A DNA stretch of 64,000 nucleotides. Origin: Endocalyx cinctus. Its lineage: Eukaryota > Ascomycota > Sordariomycetes > Amphisphaeriales > Apiosporaceae. The notes under the pieces are model-generated. The model searched no databases and was not told where the DNA came from. It was given only the letters and a program-made list of their open reading frames with translations. The stretch is from the NCBI GenBank assembly GCA_001600455.1, contig BCKC01000007.1, positions 983,394-1,047,393 of the forward strand, given 5' to 3'. Made by a program: the position numbers and the translations under genes. Positions 24,932 to 36,300 of the stretch are shown here, piece after piece; position 1 is the first letter of the stretch, and the number at the start of each line of letters is the position of its first letter.

Positions 24932-25989
24932 GTTAAAGACTATGAAGCAATGGAAGCGCGTGCTACAAGTCTTAACGTAGACGGAGTGTACTGTCTTACT
25001 GTGCCACAGAAATTCGATACGACCCGAGATCTGGCGAAAGGATATGTTGTCCCACTGACTGTATGTTGGAGAGAATATTGTGCAGATGATGCGCGGGGTA
25101 AAAAAGAAAAACGCTTTTTTTTATTTCTCACTTGAAGGCACGAATTTTTCAAATGCGTGATTGGACCAAAACCCTAGGTTAGCACGATGGATTAGGTAAT
25201 AATAGTTAAAATATCCCCGGGCCATATATCGGTGGGCTACAATAGTGTAAGGCAGTATCGTTAGGGGAGATCTACAGTAGTGCCGGCAGTGTCAAGCGTG
25301 TATTTTAGTATAGCTAGGGGTCCACTTAACCTACAACCACAGATAGAGAACTGGGAGGCAGACGAATATAAGGATTTGTGTTTACCAGACAATGTGTATT
25401 TTAATAATTCGGTTATTCATCATTATATGAAATATAGAGGTATATCTTGTTAAATAGTAAGAAGTTCTCAGAACCCTGTATGCTCTTCTACAGCGACGGA
25501 TTCGGCATCATCAAACTAAGGTTGGGAGCTTGCCACTATCATCACCAAAGCCATCATGTTTGCAGCTTCGGTTAATCCGACGCCGACGAAGTTGACTAAT
25601 TCTCTTTCTTTGAAACCTTAGATTTTGATTTTTCTGGGTCGTAATTAATGAATTTGTTTCCGGTATGTGAATTTTCCGTAATGCTGCCGACAGCTTGATT
25701 TAAAGTGAAGATAATCAATGACAACACTTTGGCTATTAACGTTAGTCCTGCTGGTTTTGCGCGCGCGAACCTCTTACAAAATTAAACAATCAAGTCACCT
25801 AAGTCATTACTGCGAACGAGCGTCACTCTATCCTAGGGTTATGCTATGCGGCGCTACCTCAGGCACTAGTGCAGCCGAAGGGGGTAACGAAGTGATTATA
25901 CGAGTCTAATCGTCATTAGCCATGTAGTATATTCTTTTGGAATAGCGAATGCTGTTAAAGATAGTAACAAAAGAAATATTCCCAAAAAC
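24932..25989. other. Intergenic region
   Basis: Transporter promoter side, then AT-rich sequence. A short open frame at 25718-25909 has no family features. Nothing else recognised. Confidence 0.4.
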
Positions 25990-26960
25990 GCTGCTGGTTC
26001 TAGATGTCGTTGAACACACCCATGCTACCCCTATTCTTAACAGAGTCACGTAAACAGAGAAATACATCGGCTAATATAGGGAATACACAGAATTTATTGT
26101 GTAAAACGAAGACTTCTGTATTCTGCGGCAATTTGGTACTATTAATGCCCAGAGTAATTACTCTGATTCTTCAACATGGGATCTCGGAGCTGGAAGAGAA
26201 GCTGATCAACCTAGATAATGAATATAGCCAGAAAGGAGAACGGGGCCGACACAACAGTTCCTGCCGCAAATAAAAAGAGAACGAACATAGCCATGCCAAG
26301 TTAATAGAAATTATCAAGAAGAAATTGATGTGGTATGATAGATCGTATCAATTCCAGTTCCCTGTAATACTTGGAGCCATACACGGTTTCGCTGGGCAAA
26401 TAGATATTTCGTTAGAACTTGAAACTCACCGGTACATGGACGAATTTATACTCCAACAATCTCTGCTTAAGAAATACGTCCAGGCACCACGGCGTGATGT
26501 TAAAGGCAGGAAAAGTTGGCACCATTCGCTCGACTACGCGGCCATATCAAAATACGAGAACAATCCTATGTATCTGGGGCAGGATAACCGAATGCAGTTG
26601 CGGCGGTTGATCCACCACTTGTATCGGCTATGAACTTTAGCATGCTGGGAGGTTCACAGGGAGAAAAATGCCAATCTTTTTTTCCATCTTCTATCACCGC
26701 TCTTTATCGAAATAGTGAGGGAATCCCTTTTGCTGTTCCATCAAACGCATGGATGGGTTCGTATTGGCCGTCGTTATCGCCATAGGTGTAGTGCTGTTGA
26801 CTTTTCCGTTGCAGACCCTGCGGGAGGTGAGAAGTACCTTTCACAAGCACCTCATCCTTATCACGTTTGTCTTTACTTTTTTTAATCATCCTGTCGTTTG
26901 CTATGGGGACTAAACCTTTAGAGGCTTCGGGTACGACGGCCGCGTAAGTCAAGAAATACA
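25990..26960 (+). pseudogene. DUF6594-type membrane protein, frameshifted pseudogene
   Basis: Pieces of a fungal DUF6594 protein appear in order but in different frames. CGGCAATTTGGTACTATT near 26129 reads RQFGTINAQ, the family's F-R-x-F-x-x-L-N segment, in one frame. HGISELEEKLINLDNEYS follows in another. HRYMDEFILQQSLLKKYVQ and then RRDVKGRKSWHH correspond to the conserved helical linker. From 26749 a third frame gives FVLAVVIAIGVVLLTF and then LILITFVFTFF, the C-terminal membrane helices. After a T-run a further shift yields FAMGTKPLEASGTTAA. A TAA at 26271 interrupts the second frame. At least three shifts and a stop make a working gene unlikely, although one of them could be an intron. 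Family assignment is from memory of the pattern. Confidence 0.55.
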
Positions 26961-29047
26961 TTCGCTTTTGTAGTTACATCGACGGCCTCAGTCTCTTTTG
27001 TACGTCCTATTTTATTACTGATGAATGTTTTCGTAGAGATGCCCCAATTTCAATGGTATTTCTACGATTTGGCTCAAGTTACTCCTAGTGTGTTAACCTA
27101 AGATGTTAACCAGAGAATGGTAAAAAGAGCAAATATATATATATATCGTACTATCAATAGCAAATAAACAGGCGGTGACATTTTATATCTTCGTATTCTT
27201 AGTTTTATATTTCTATTTGTATTTACAAATGTTCACATTAAACATCAATACTTTTGATGAAGTTGTACGTTTATCATCATGAAAATAATATGTCCCACAA
27301 TGACAAATGCATGTCTTGAAGTTCGGCAAATTAAACGAGAAGCGCATATTTGTAACCGGGGCCAGCATATCTGACTTTTCCTGACATGCAGACGTAGAGA
27401 CAAATTCGGGGATTATGTTTTATTCGATTTACATAATCAGATAACCAAGCGAGACGTGCCTCGAGCAACGTGCGGAGCACATCGTGACGTTGGTTTCTGT
27501 TCCTACCATTGTGGATCAATATAATATTGAATACATCAGATGAACCACAAATAGTTATTGTCTTATCGTCCACATGAGGTGGAGGCGATAATGGAACACC
27601 TATCGGGAGCCAAAGCCGACCCGCGCCGCATTTACCATTGAGATGGGTCATAACTTGATCAAGATACGCGAGCTTGGCTTGTTTGGTTGTGATGATCTAC
27701 TTGCTTATCGTGAGCATCGCAGTACGTGCCGCTGAGGTATTTATCTCACAGGATAGCTGAACTATGTTGGTCTGCATGAAACGTGCTTCGCCACTGAATT
27801 AGAGGTTCATGACCTCCTGGCATCGTGAAAAACCTCTTGGCGTCACAAGTACGCGCAAACAGCCTGATAGGGCTGCAGCAGTAGAGACTGGGATTACTGT
27901 TGGTTGATTATCTGAAGAACCATTAATCTGACTAATAGAATGACCTTCCCCTGCAATAGATTAAGTACGTGACATTAAGCTGGATTTTATCGGGATTGCA
28001 CCATTCGTATAAATTTATTACCAATGACTGGGCTCAGAGAGAAGCAAATGAATCGTTAACGTTAATCAAACAGGATCATTACACAGAATAGCCTACTCAT
28101 ACTCATAATTTCAGCTACATTCTACCGTTCTTCCGACTAGGACTACACCAAACACACGATATCTCCACTTTCGATGCCATTTACCGACAATTACGTGCAA
28201 GCATTCAGCGGTGGGGCATCGGATGAAATGTTGGTTATAGATCGATGAAGCTGACCAGGCTGCGTGACACCCCTACAAAAACGAGAATTCTTGGCTTTAT
28301 TTTTCACTGAGTAACAGGATATTTTCAAGTCTCTCTCGGTGTGAGAGGACGGGGTACGTTAGAGTGCAGGGTTCAGGGTTGCGCAGTTAGCTAGAGAGAG
28401 CTTAATAGTAGAGCAATAATATAATTTAAGAATTAAATGGTTACTTTATTAATTTTTAACCTTTCTATTCTATCTATGAGGCGGAAACCTCTCTTTTATG
28501 TAGACATATTCTGCTTCAGCTATCTAGAGAGTAACTGCAAGCAAGCCGCTAGGACAATTCGGTCGCCGACGACCAAGTATCCTTGATAATAGCTTTGGAA
28601 CTCGCATAATAAGCAGCTATTGGTTCCAGCATTGTCGGAAGATTATCTACCAGGGGACTTTTGACCAACAAATATTCCTTCCAAGATCCTGCACAAGATT
28701 TATTGGTCATCGCCAGACCTGGGGTGGCGAGGCAGTTTATCTGTCGTGAAGATTCCTACGGCGTACACGGCGGCGAAGGTCTGGAACAAGTCATACTGCC
28801 GCTGTTGGTTTGTTGCACGTTCATATCATGTGTATCGGAACGTGATGAGCCATGTGTTTGGTTTGATCCAAGTTAGTCAAGCTAGGGTCTATAAAATCTC
28901 ACCATACGCGGCCCCATTTCCACTTCAAAAACTCGTCATATATCACCCAGTAATTATATACCCTTCTCTGACCTCATTCTGTATTTTTCATATATACTTG
29001 CTTTCATATTTCCCCTACTTATTGTTACTACTTGACGCAATCCTAAC
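26961..29047. other. Intergenic region, probably decayed sequence
   Basis: No gene can be supported. Open frames at 27331-27651 (minus, 106 codons) and 28661-28876 (plus) carry no motifs I recognise. A 15-base match to the 22 kb dispersed motif lies at 28623-28637. The last 150 bases are AT-rich and are likely the P450 promoter and leader. Confidence 0.4.
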
Positions 29048-29523
29048 ATGAATGCAACAGGAAGTATCGCGCTGCTCCTTCTAGGTGTAGTGGCTTATGC
29101 GATAGCAAAGGCCTTCACTCTCTTTAGAAAACCAGCTCCTCTCCCACCGGGACCCAGAGGGATCCCCTTACTAGGCAACTTACTGGATCTTCCACCTCCT
29201 GGCAGCAAAGAGTGGGAGCATTGGCTAAAACATAAAGATCTATACGGTATATACATCGATTCTGGCCTCAGAACCTGGTTTATTCTGATCAACGGCGATA
29301 ACATGCTTTTGAGCCTTATCACTGACCTAGTATTTATTAGGACCTATCAGTTCGATTACCATACTCGGTCAGACTATGATATTCTTACACTCTCCCGAAC
29401 TCGCGTCCGAACTCCTAGAAAAGAGATCGGCGATTTATTCTTCGCGACCGAGACTCGTATTTGGGGGTGAGATGTAAGTTGGCTAGTAATACATCAACAC
29501 GTTCATGAAAGCGCTTCTTTTCC

Positions 29524-29554
<31 letters not shown>

Positions 29555-31309
29555 GTTCCGTCCTTAACACTGATTTACTTGCGTGATTAGGATAGGCTGG
29601 GAGAATAACCTATCCAGTCAACAAAACAATAATCAGCTTCGTGCCATGAGAAAGGCGATTCATAACATACTAGGTACCAAATCATCCGTCGCGCGATATG
29701 CAAAACTACAAGAAGCAGAAGTTCATCGACTTTTATTCTGTATTTTGGAGAAACCAGAAGGGTTCCTTGAGCACATCAAAACGTAAGCAAACACTTACTT
29801 TGCTCTTATCTAGCCCCTTGCTTCCTTGTATAATTGTTTAGTTCACATGCCTTTTCATGCGTCCAATTAGTGTACTTTACGCATCCTAAAAGAAAAATTT
29901 ATGACTAACTATTCGTTAGACAAGCTGCGGCTGTAATTCTTAAGATGGCGTACGGATATACCATCGAGCCTCACGAGCCAGACCTCTTGGTCAAGCTCGC
30001 TGATAGAGCTGGTGACCAGTTCTCCGAATGTACGGCGCCGGGTGCCTGGCTAGTAGATATGATACCTGCACGTATGCCGTCTCTTTTCTTCCTTTTCCCC
30101 CCTTTTAATGGATAATTAGAAAGACGAATAACTTTTTAAATCCACTATAAGGAACACCACTGACAATAGAAATCAAACCGTATCAGTACGTTATCTTCCC
30201 GATTGGATGCCGGGAACGCAATTCAAAAGGACGGCAAGAGAGTGGCGAGCGACTCTGATGAATCTTGCGGAGACGCCGCTCGACTTCGTGAGAAACCGTA
30301 TAGCCTCCGGTCGGAACGACGAGAAGTCCTACGTTGGAGGGTTCTACGAAAAGTTAGGGGGTAAATTGACCCCTGAAGAGGAATATACTTTAAAGTGGTC
30401 GGCAATGTCATTATACGCCGGAGGGACCGATACCGTAAGTGATTCCCCCCCCCCCCCCTCAGTCGCGCTACCATTTCCTCCTTTAAAGTAATTCGTATTT
30501 GTTATCAATTTATTAACTCCCGGTAATCACATAAAACAAGACCGTTGTCACTTTACAATCGTTCTTCCTGGCCATGTCTCTGTACCCGGAAGTATTGCGT
30601 CGAGCACAGGAAGAAATCGACCGCGTCGTCGGATCCGACCGGCTGCCTTCATTCGGCGACCGTGAACGACTCCCTTACGTGGAAGCCGTCGTCACGGAAA
30701 CTTTCCGGTGGCATCCGGTGGTGCCCATGAGCGCACCGCACGTCAGTACCGCCGACGACGTCGTCAACGGGTACTTTATTCCGAAAGGCGCGCTTATTAT
30801 ACCCAACATACGGTAGGTAAAATAGAAAGCAAATTTGAATTTACGCAAAAGTCGAAGTCTATTCATTTCTTGAAGGAAATTTGTAGAATTATGAATTAAT
30901 ACTAATATATGCATGTTACTTCTCTAGCTGGTTCACCCATAACCCGGCGGTATATCCTAACCCCTCGCAATTCATACCCGCGCGTTATCTCGGGGCAAAT
31001 CCTCTCCCGAACCCGCATAATTATGTGTTCGGTCACGGTCGGCGAATATGCCCCGGTCGCCACTTGGCGGATGCATCGGTGTGGTTAGCCATCGCGCGCA
31101 CCATCGCCGTCTTCGACATCAGCAGTGAGAGAGTCGGCGAAAAGGTTGGGGAAATACGGTATACACCCGGCGTGATTAGCCACTTGGAGCCTTTCAAGGC
31201 GACGATTCGAGCGAGGAGCGCACAACACGAAGCGCTAATTCGCGACGTGGAGAGGTTGCATCCTTGGGAGCAGAGTGATGCAGGCGAACTTCAGGGGTTC
31301 AAATATTAG
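29048..31309 (+). CDS. Cytochrome P450 monooxygenase (intact, seven exons)
   Basis: Membrane-anchored heme-thiolate oxygenase, likely microsomal and of secondary or xenobiotic metabolism; it resembles fungal P450s annotated as O-methylsterigmatocystin oxidoreductase-like. Exons 29048-29246, 29341-29473, 29591-29782, 29920-30071, 30187-30434, 30541-30812 and 30928-31309 give 525 residues in unbroken phase. An N-terminal anchor helix is followed by the proline hinge PLPPGPRGIPLLGN. The first splice restores LYGPISSITILGQTMIFL. The I-helix is YAGGTDTT (across intron 5), the ExxR motif is ETFRWHP, the PERF region reads PARYLG, and the heme loop is FGHGRRICPGRHLA. Intron 2 has a run of 29 A and intron 5 a run of 14 C. 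No oxidoreductase partner or backbone synthase adjoins it. Intron positions rely on keeping family motifs. Confidence 0.92.
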
Positions 31310-32736
31310 GTGGATAGGTAGATAGATAGGTAGGTAGGTAAGTTAGGAGAATGCTATATGTATGAAACAGTAAAATCGAGCGTTGTTAGAATGCTTAGTT
31401 AACCTTTCTCTATCAGTTGAAAGTATTGTTTACCTAGCAGCTAGCTGCCTAGTGCTTATAACGTCTTTCCTATGAGACAGTCCTATAACAATAGGACATT
31501 TGAAGAACAAAAGAAAAAAGCTCGACCGCTAGGGGAATCGAACCCCTAAAACTCAAGGTTATCTGCATAAGACCTTCAGTTACTACCAATGCAGCCACTC
31601 AGTTGCTGTGGACATTATTTGTTTTCCTGGGTTTAATTTGATACATGTATACTTTATCGGACAGGGTTTGACTTAAGTCATTAGACCCATTTTAGAACCT
31701 ATTCTGGCTACTCACGGTCGGCCCGGGAGTTGCAACTGGTGAGGGGAGGAGGTAAGCAGCATTTCAAGTATAAATGGCTAGGAAGGCATATAAAGGACAC
31801 TTTATGTACCAGAGTTCAGAACTGGCTTACTTCACAGGTTCTGGATCTCGAAGATATATAGTCTAGACGCACAGAGGATTCGTTGCAAAAAAAAAAAAAA
31901 ATTAAATATTACGTCAATGGATCTTAATCAAAAGTGCTTGCCGCCACTGCCGGGCGAGCGGAACTATATGGCAAGAAACATAATACCTCCACCACTTTGG
32001 CACAAAGACGTCTGCTTAGAACCGTCCAGCTGGAGGCGCAGAGCCATCCCTGTTGCGAAGGGACGAGGTATCAAAAACGGACAGCTTAGCACGCTGCTAA
32101 CACCCTTATAGATGTGCTAGATGACCACGATATCTCTCGACAGCCAAACCAGCAGGATACGTCACTTTGAGAGGAACGAGCGAATCAGTTTGGAGACGTA
32201 TATATAGATTACGAGGATATTATAAATGCGTGGAGGGATTGCTCGTTATCTCGGATAGCGCAGATTCTCTTTGGCTCTATGGAACGCTCTGTGGAGGTGA
32301 CTAAATCTAGATTTACTTTCTAATCAAGGTCAGCGGAGCGTCGAGTGAAGGCTACTTAATATTTATTATTTTGTCTATCATATATTACCAGCTCTGAGAG
32401 CATTATAAATAAGGTGCCGAGCTCCCGTTTGATTCATAGATGTAGTATACGAGAAATTGAACGCTCAGGATATACCAGAAGTAAATATTTACTAACGCGT
32501 AACCATTCGTTAAGGGTAAGTAATGCGACTAGACCTAATTAGTTAGTACGAATGGGGCTACTACAGAGCATATCCAGCCCCTCCTGTGGCTACCCCCTTG
32601 CGGGGCAATTAATAATTTAATCGAAAACTAGGACATTAAAGATATCCCAATGTCTCCCGTCTCTTAAAAAAAAAATAATATACTTACTTACCTTAGACTT
32701 ACCGTATCTCACGCCATCCATATACCGCAGTCTTCG
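31310..32736. other. Intergenic region
   Basis: Begins with a GATA/GGTA-type simple repeat (31310-31343), probably in the P450 3' untranslated region, then the tRNA-like sequence. The rest is mixed-composition DNA with short open frames (for example 31917-32111) and no recognisable gene. Confidence 0.4.
31523..31604 (-). tRNA. Degenerate tRNA-like sequence
   Basis: The minus strand has a perfect T-arm: AGGGG, loop TTCGATT, CCCCT, including a consensus B box GGTTCGATTCC (31534-31544). Upstream, TGGCTGCATTGG (31586-31597) matches the A-box consensus at all but one position, with 53 bases between box starts, longer than a standard tRNA. I cannot form a 7-bp acceptor stem and cannot assign an anticodon with confidence; the middle can pair AAGGT with ACCTT around a 12-base loop. 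Best read as a tRNA pseudogene or tRNA-derived fragment, although a tRNA with a small intron is possible. Confidence 0.35.
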
Positions 32737-32943
32737 AGCACTCCAAGTCAGTACGGCCGTCATGCGTGTCCCGGACGCTTTTTCACCCCCAGCGAGATCA
32801 AGATGATCCTCGCGCCGACGCGCTTGATTTATTCGCTATTCATGTTACTAATATACTTCTTTCTAACCGTTCATATCTTCGGAATACCGACATCAATGGC
32901 GCGCCGTCTCCGTAAACTAAACGACCAACTCGCTCACTTTATC
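32737..32943 (+). pseudogene. Cytochrome P450 heme-loop relic
   Basis: The plus strand reads SQYGRHACPGRFFTPSEIKM (32746-32805), matching the F-G-x-G-R-H-A-C-P-G-R heme-binding loop and the following helix of fungal P450s. The first two conserved residues (F, G) are replaced by S and Q. The frame stays open to a stop at 32943, but the residues after MILA do not look like a P450 C-terminus. No ExxR, I-helix or N-terminal parts are visible upstream. This is an isolated remnant of a P450 of a different subfamily from the intact gene just upstream, whose loop reads FGHGRRICPGR. Confidence 0.55.
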
Positions 32944-33394
32944 TGAAATGTAGGTTTCCTTTCCCCTTCAAGCACTATCGAAAACCAAAAGACTCTAGAC
33001 ACTAAATTTACCAAAACCACTCTTCTTAACAGATCCCTCCCCCTATGAAAGGGGAACTCAGCCACAACCAAGACGCTCGCATCCTCGAGCCCAATCCCTA
33101 CGTCGTTTATAAACAGCCGTAACACTGCAAAAAGCGTCTTCCTCATAGCGAGCACCTCGTCCACGATGACCACCAAGGCACCCTTAGATAATAGATCTCG
33201 CTCCATTTCAATCCTCTTCACTCCTAAATCATTGCCCCCAGACGACGAGATATGCGACGGCGGCTTGGACGCCGAAACTTACTGCTAGAAATACCGTAGC
33301 CCATTTCCCCCCCTAATATCGAGGTCAGGAGCCCGAGAATTCCCGACTCAACTTTTAGGACCTCCCCACTGCTCGATGATCCAACCAACAACAA
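32944..33394. other. Intergenic region downstream of the giant gene
   Basis: A minus-strand open frame (33221-32934, 95 codons) is hydrophobic but unrecognised and not supported as a gene. The 3' untranslated region of the minus-strand giant gene probably lies next to 33394. Confidence 0.35.
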
Positions 33395-36300
33395 TCAAGA
33401 GTCTGGGAACTCTTCCTTCGTGAGCATTCTCCCCTCCAAAATGCTTCCCACGTGTGTCTTGGAGATACCCTGTCCGTTGCGTCGGATCTTAGACATGAAG
33501 GTGTTAAAGAAAGGCACGGGACTCTTGTTGAACCTAGATCCCCCCTCGCCGTTGTTCAAGATGTATCCATCCGCCGCTACGACTTCTCCATTCTTAGGTG
33601 GAGAAGCGGACAGGCCGAGGAAATTGCATGCCTCGAGGTAGTCCTCGTGACTGCTGAAGTACAGCTGCCCGGCAAAGAGATCTAGCTGCACCGCGAGAGG
33701 ACGCGGTACCTTAATTTGAGTTGATCGGTCTGGCATGGCATAGAAATCAAGGCGGTCGAAAGATCGATGACCGACTTGGCAGCGTGGCTTGTATAGATGC
33801 AACGTTACGGAGTCAGAAATAGGTTCAGGTCCCTCAGAGCGAAGGATCTGGACAATTCGTCGCGCCTCGTAGGGACTGATTATCAATATAACCCTGATAT
33901 CCTCGCTATCTTTTTCTCTGACTGTGAGGATCCACTGTACTGGCCTAAGGTATGAGTCTGAGATGTATCTCATGAGCGAATCTTTCTGGATCGTATTGGC
34001 GAAGTCAGCCGTGACGAGTAGTTTTGAATCCTGGCTGAGCTGTGATACCTCGAAAAGTTGTGCACCGCTGGTATCGTGTAGCGTGGTAAATGCTGGCATG
34101 TAAGCAGGCGAATCAGGTATTAGAATACCTCTAGTCACGAAATGCTTTACGTGTGAATGAAAATTGTGTTTCGCCGGGAGGGCCGGTTCCGGTCTTTGAA
34201 CCTGCCTCTCCTGCTCAACCTCAGGTGCGAGCTCTCTCTCCTGTTCCTCTCGTAGAGATGTTGAGTTGAACTGCAAGTTTTCAAACTCACGACAGCGTTC
34301 TTCGATCTCGTCTAACCTGGGGCAATTACTAGTTATGAGCTGAGATATCGAAGTTATTTCCTGTAATCGAGGTCGATATCTCGATTCAATTGATTGGGCT
34401 TCATCCTCAAGAAATTTCTTTGCGTGCACGTCCGTCATAGCTGTCACCCCATTATCGCGGACAGCTTCCCATAGCTCCTCTTGTCTGAAGTACCGACTTC
34501 CCTGCATCGCCCAAAGCGGTATGCTGCGTCGAGATTCAGCAAAGGTTTCGGTGATTGCCCATTCCAGGACGTGCTCGACCTCAATGGTAGCATTTTCGCC
34601 GATATTGACGCCATCTCGAATCTTACGTTGGATCTCCTCGTTGATGAAGAACACGACCGATTGTCCTTTTCCTAGCTGTCTCAATCTCATACAAGCTGCA
34701 GAAACATTAGCAATTACGTTGATTTTATCAGAGACCCCTGACTAACGTACCCTGTACTAGTCTATCCTTGGTCAAATTTGCGCCGAGAGTAACCGCGGCT
34801 CTATAATTAATAGGAAGTCTCAAGTCAATTCCTCGAGTATGTGCTTCGTCGAGGAATACAAGACAAGATTCTAGTCGACCTGCATATGAAGATGTTTGGA
34901 GCGATTCGGCCCGTCCTTCACGGTCGACCACCGAGACGTCGTCATCGTCATTCACGTAAATTACCGCCTGGGTATCAACATCCGAGACCATCTTCAACCA
35001 TCTTTTGGCCACTTGATAGTTATTTAGCTCTAAAATCTGAGCACCAACGTCAAGAATCACTCGAATAGGCTCCTTAGCCCTAACTACTGCCGAGAGCAAT
35101 CGCTCGGCATCGGTAATAGACGGCTCTGACACACTGGGCAGCAGAGTCACGGAATTTTCCGGCTGCAAAAGATATTCTAGAACCAAGGCGTTGGTATGTA
35201 CTTGAGAGGGGAGATCGAGATACTTTACGTCTAACGGAAGGACATTGCGAGAGTCAATGGTTCCGCTAAATCCGGTGGTGTGCCTCGGTTTAAGCTTGCC
35301 AATGTCCCAACCGCTTGCCGAGAGCTTGTCTGGAAATTGCTTCATCTCCTTCGTAAAGACGATGTGATCGAGAAAGTAGTCGATAACACTTTTACTATAT
35401 CGTAAACATGGGAAAACATCGCCAACGCATTGAGGATGGTCTCTTAGATTGATGCCCTCTAGTTGACGGAAAGCGTGGGGTAAGCTTGGAGAATCGCTAA
35501 CCTATGCCGCATATTCAACGTCGGCTTGATCAGACTCCATCAAATGGCTCAGAGCAATAAAAAGATCGTCGTCTTTTAGGCCGCCGTAGTAATAAGTCAG
35601 ACAGGTTAAAATAATCACCACGTCGGGATGACTATACTCGGAACGGGGCGTTGGACTATCCTTGGCTCGATATGGCACCGCCAACCGTGTAGGTGGTACA
35701 CGTCCAGTTGCTAGCCCGTAGTTGACTCGCCAACGTTTTTGGCCCAATGTAAATAGTAGGACGCCCCCTGCAAGAAGACCTCGAAGCAAAAATAAAAGAG
35801 GCTTGGTGCTCTCCGTCCAGAATAATGACTGCTCGACCGAATTAATCTCTTCTGTATTTAGACTGTGCTGTGTGATATAGGTGAAAACAGAATCTCTGAC
35901 ATCTTTCTGTTGTCGCGCAATTGGAAAACCTCCTAGGCCGCCATCACAGATCCATCTACCCAGGCTGCACACGAGGTAATCCCCAATATCTGGACGGAGA
36001 AGTCTCACTCTGGGAAACCCCCCGTCATATAGAAAATTATACTCTATGGACTCCGAAAATTGATGTGCGATCTTATGAACTAAAGTACGAACCGCCGTAA
36101 GTAATTGTTGGATGTACAACCATCGACGCGGACTTAGTTCGATTGATTGCTGCGTACCCATAGTATATATGAGCTCGAACTTCACACTGAAATTCTCGTC
36201 GGCCTCGTCAACAATGTCACGCGAGTGGCCGTCTAAGAAGTCTTGAGTATAAATGAGTGACTTGCCAATATTTTGTTTGTGATTACTTGAAGTGCAGTAA

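Noticed and set aside
27331..27651. Minus-strand 106-codon open frame
   Set aside because: No recognised motif, no plausible splice partners and surrounded by decayed sequence.
29048..31309. A secondary-metabolite cluster around the intact P450
   Set aside because: No polyketide synthase, peptide synthetase or terpene synthase lies within the window; neighbours are pseudogenes and an unrelated giant gene.
32934..33221. Minus-strand 95-codon hydrophobic open frame
   Set aside because: No homology recognised; lies next to the P450 relic and downstream of the giant gene with no promoter-like context.
35345..35504. Separate gene starting at the Met at 35345 after the TAG
   Set aside because: The frame between the TAG and this Met is open and family-like, so the Met is internal to the giant gene.
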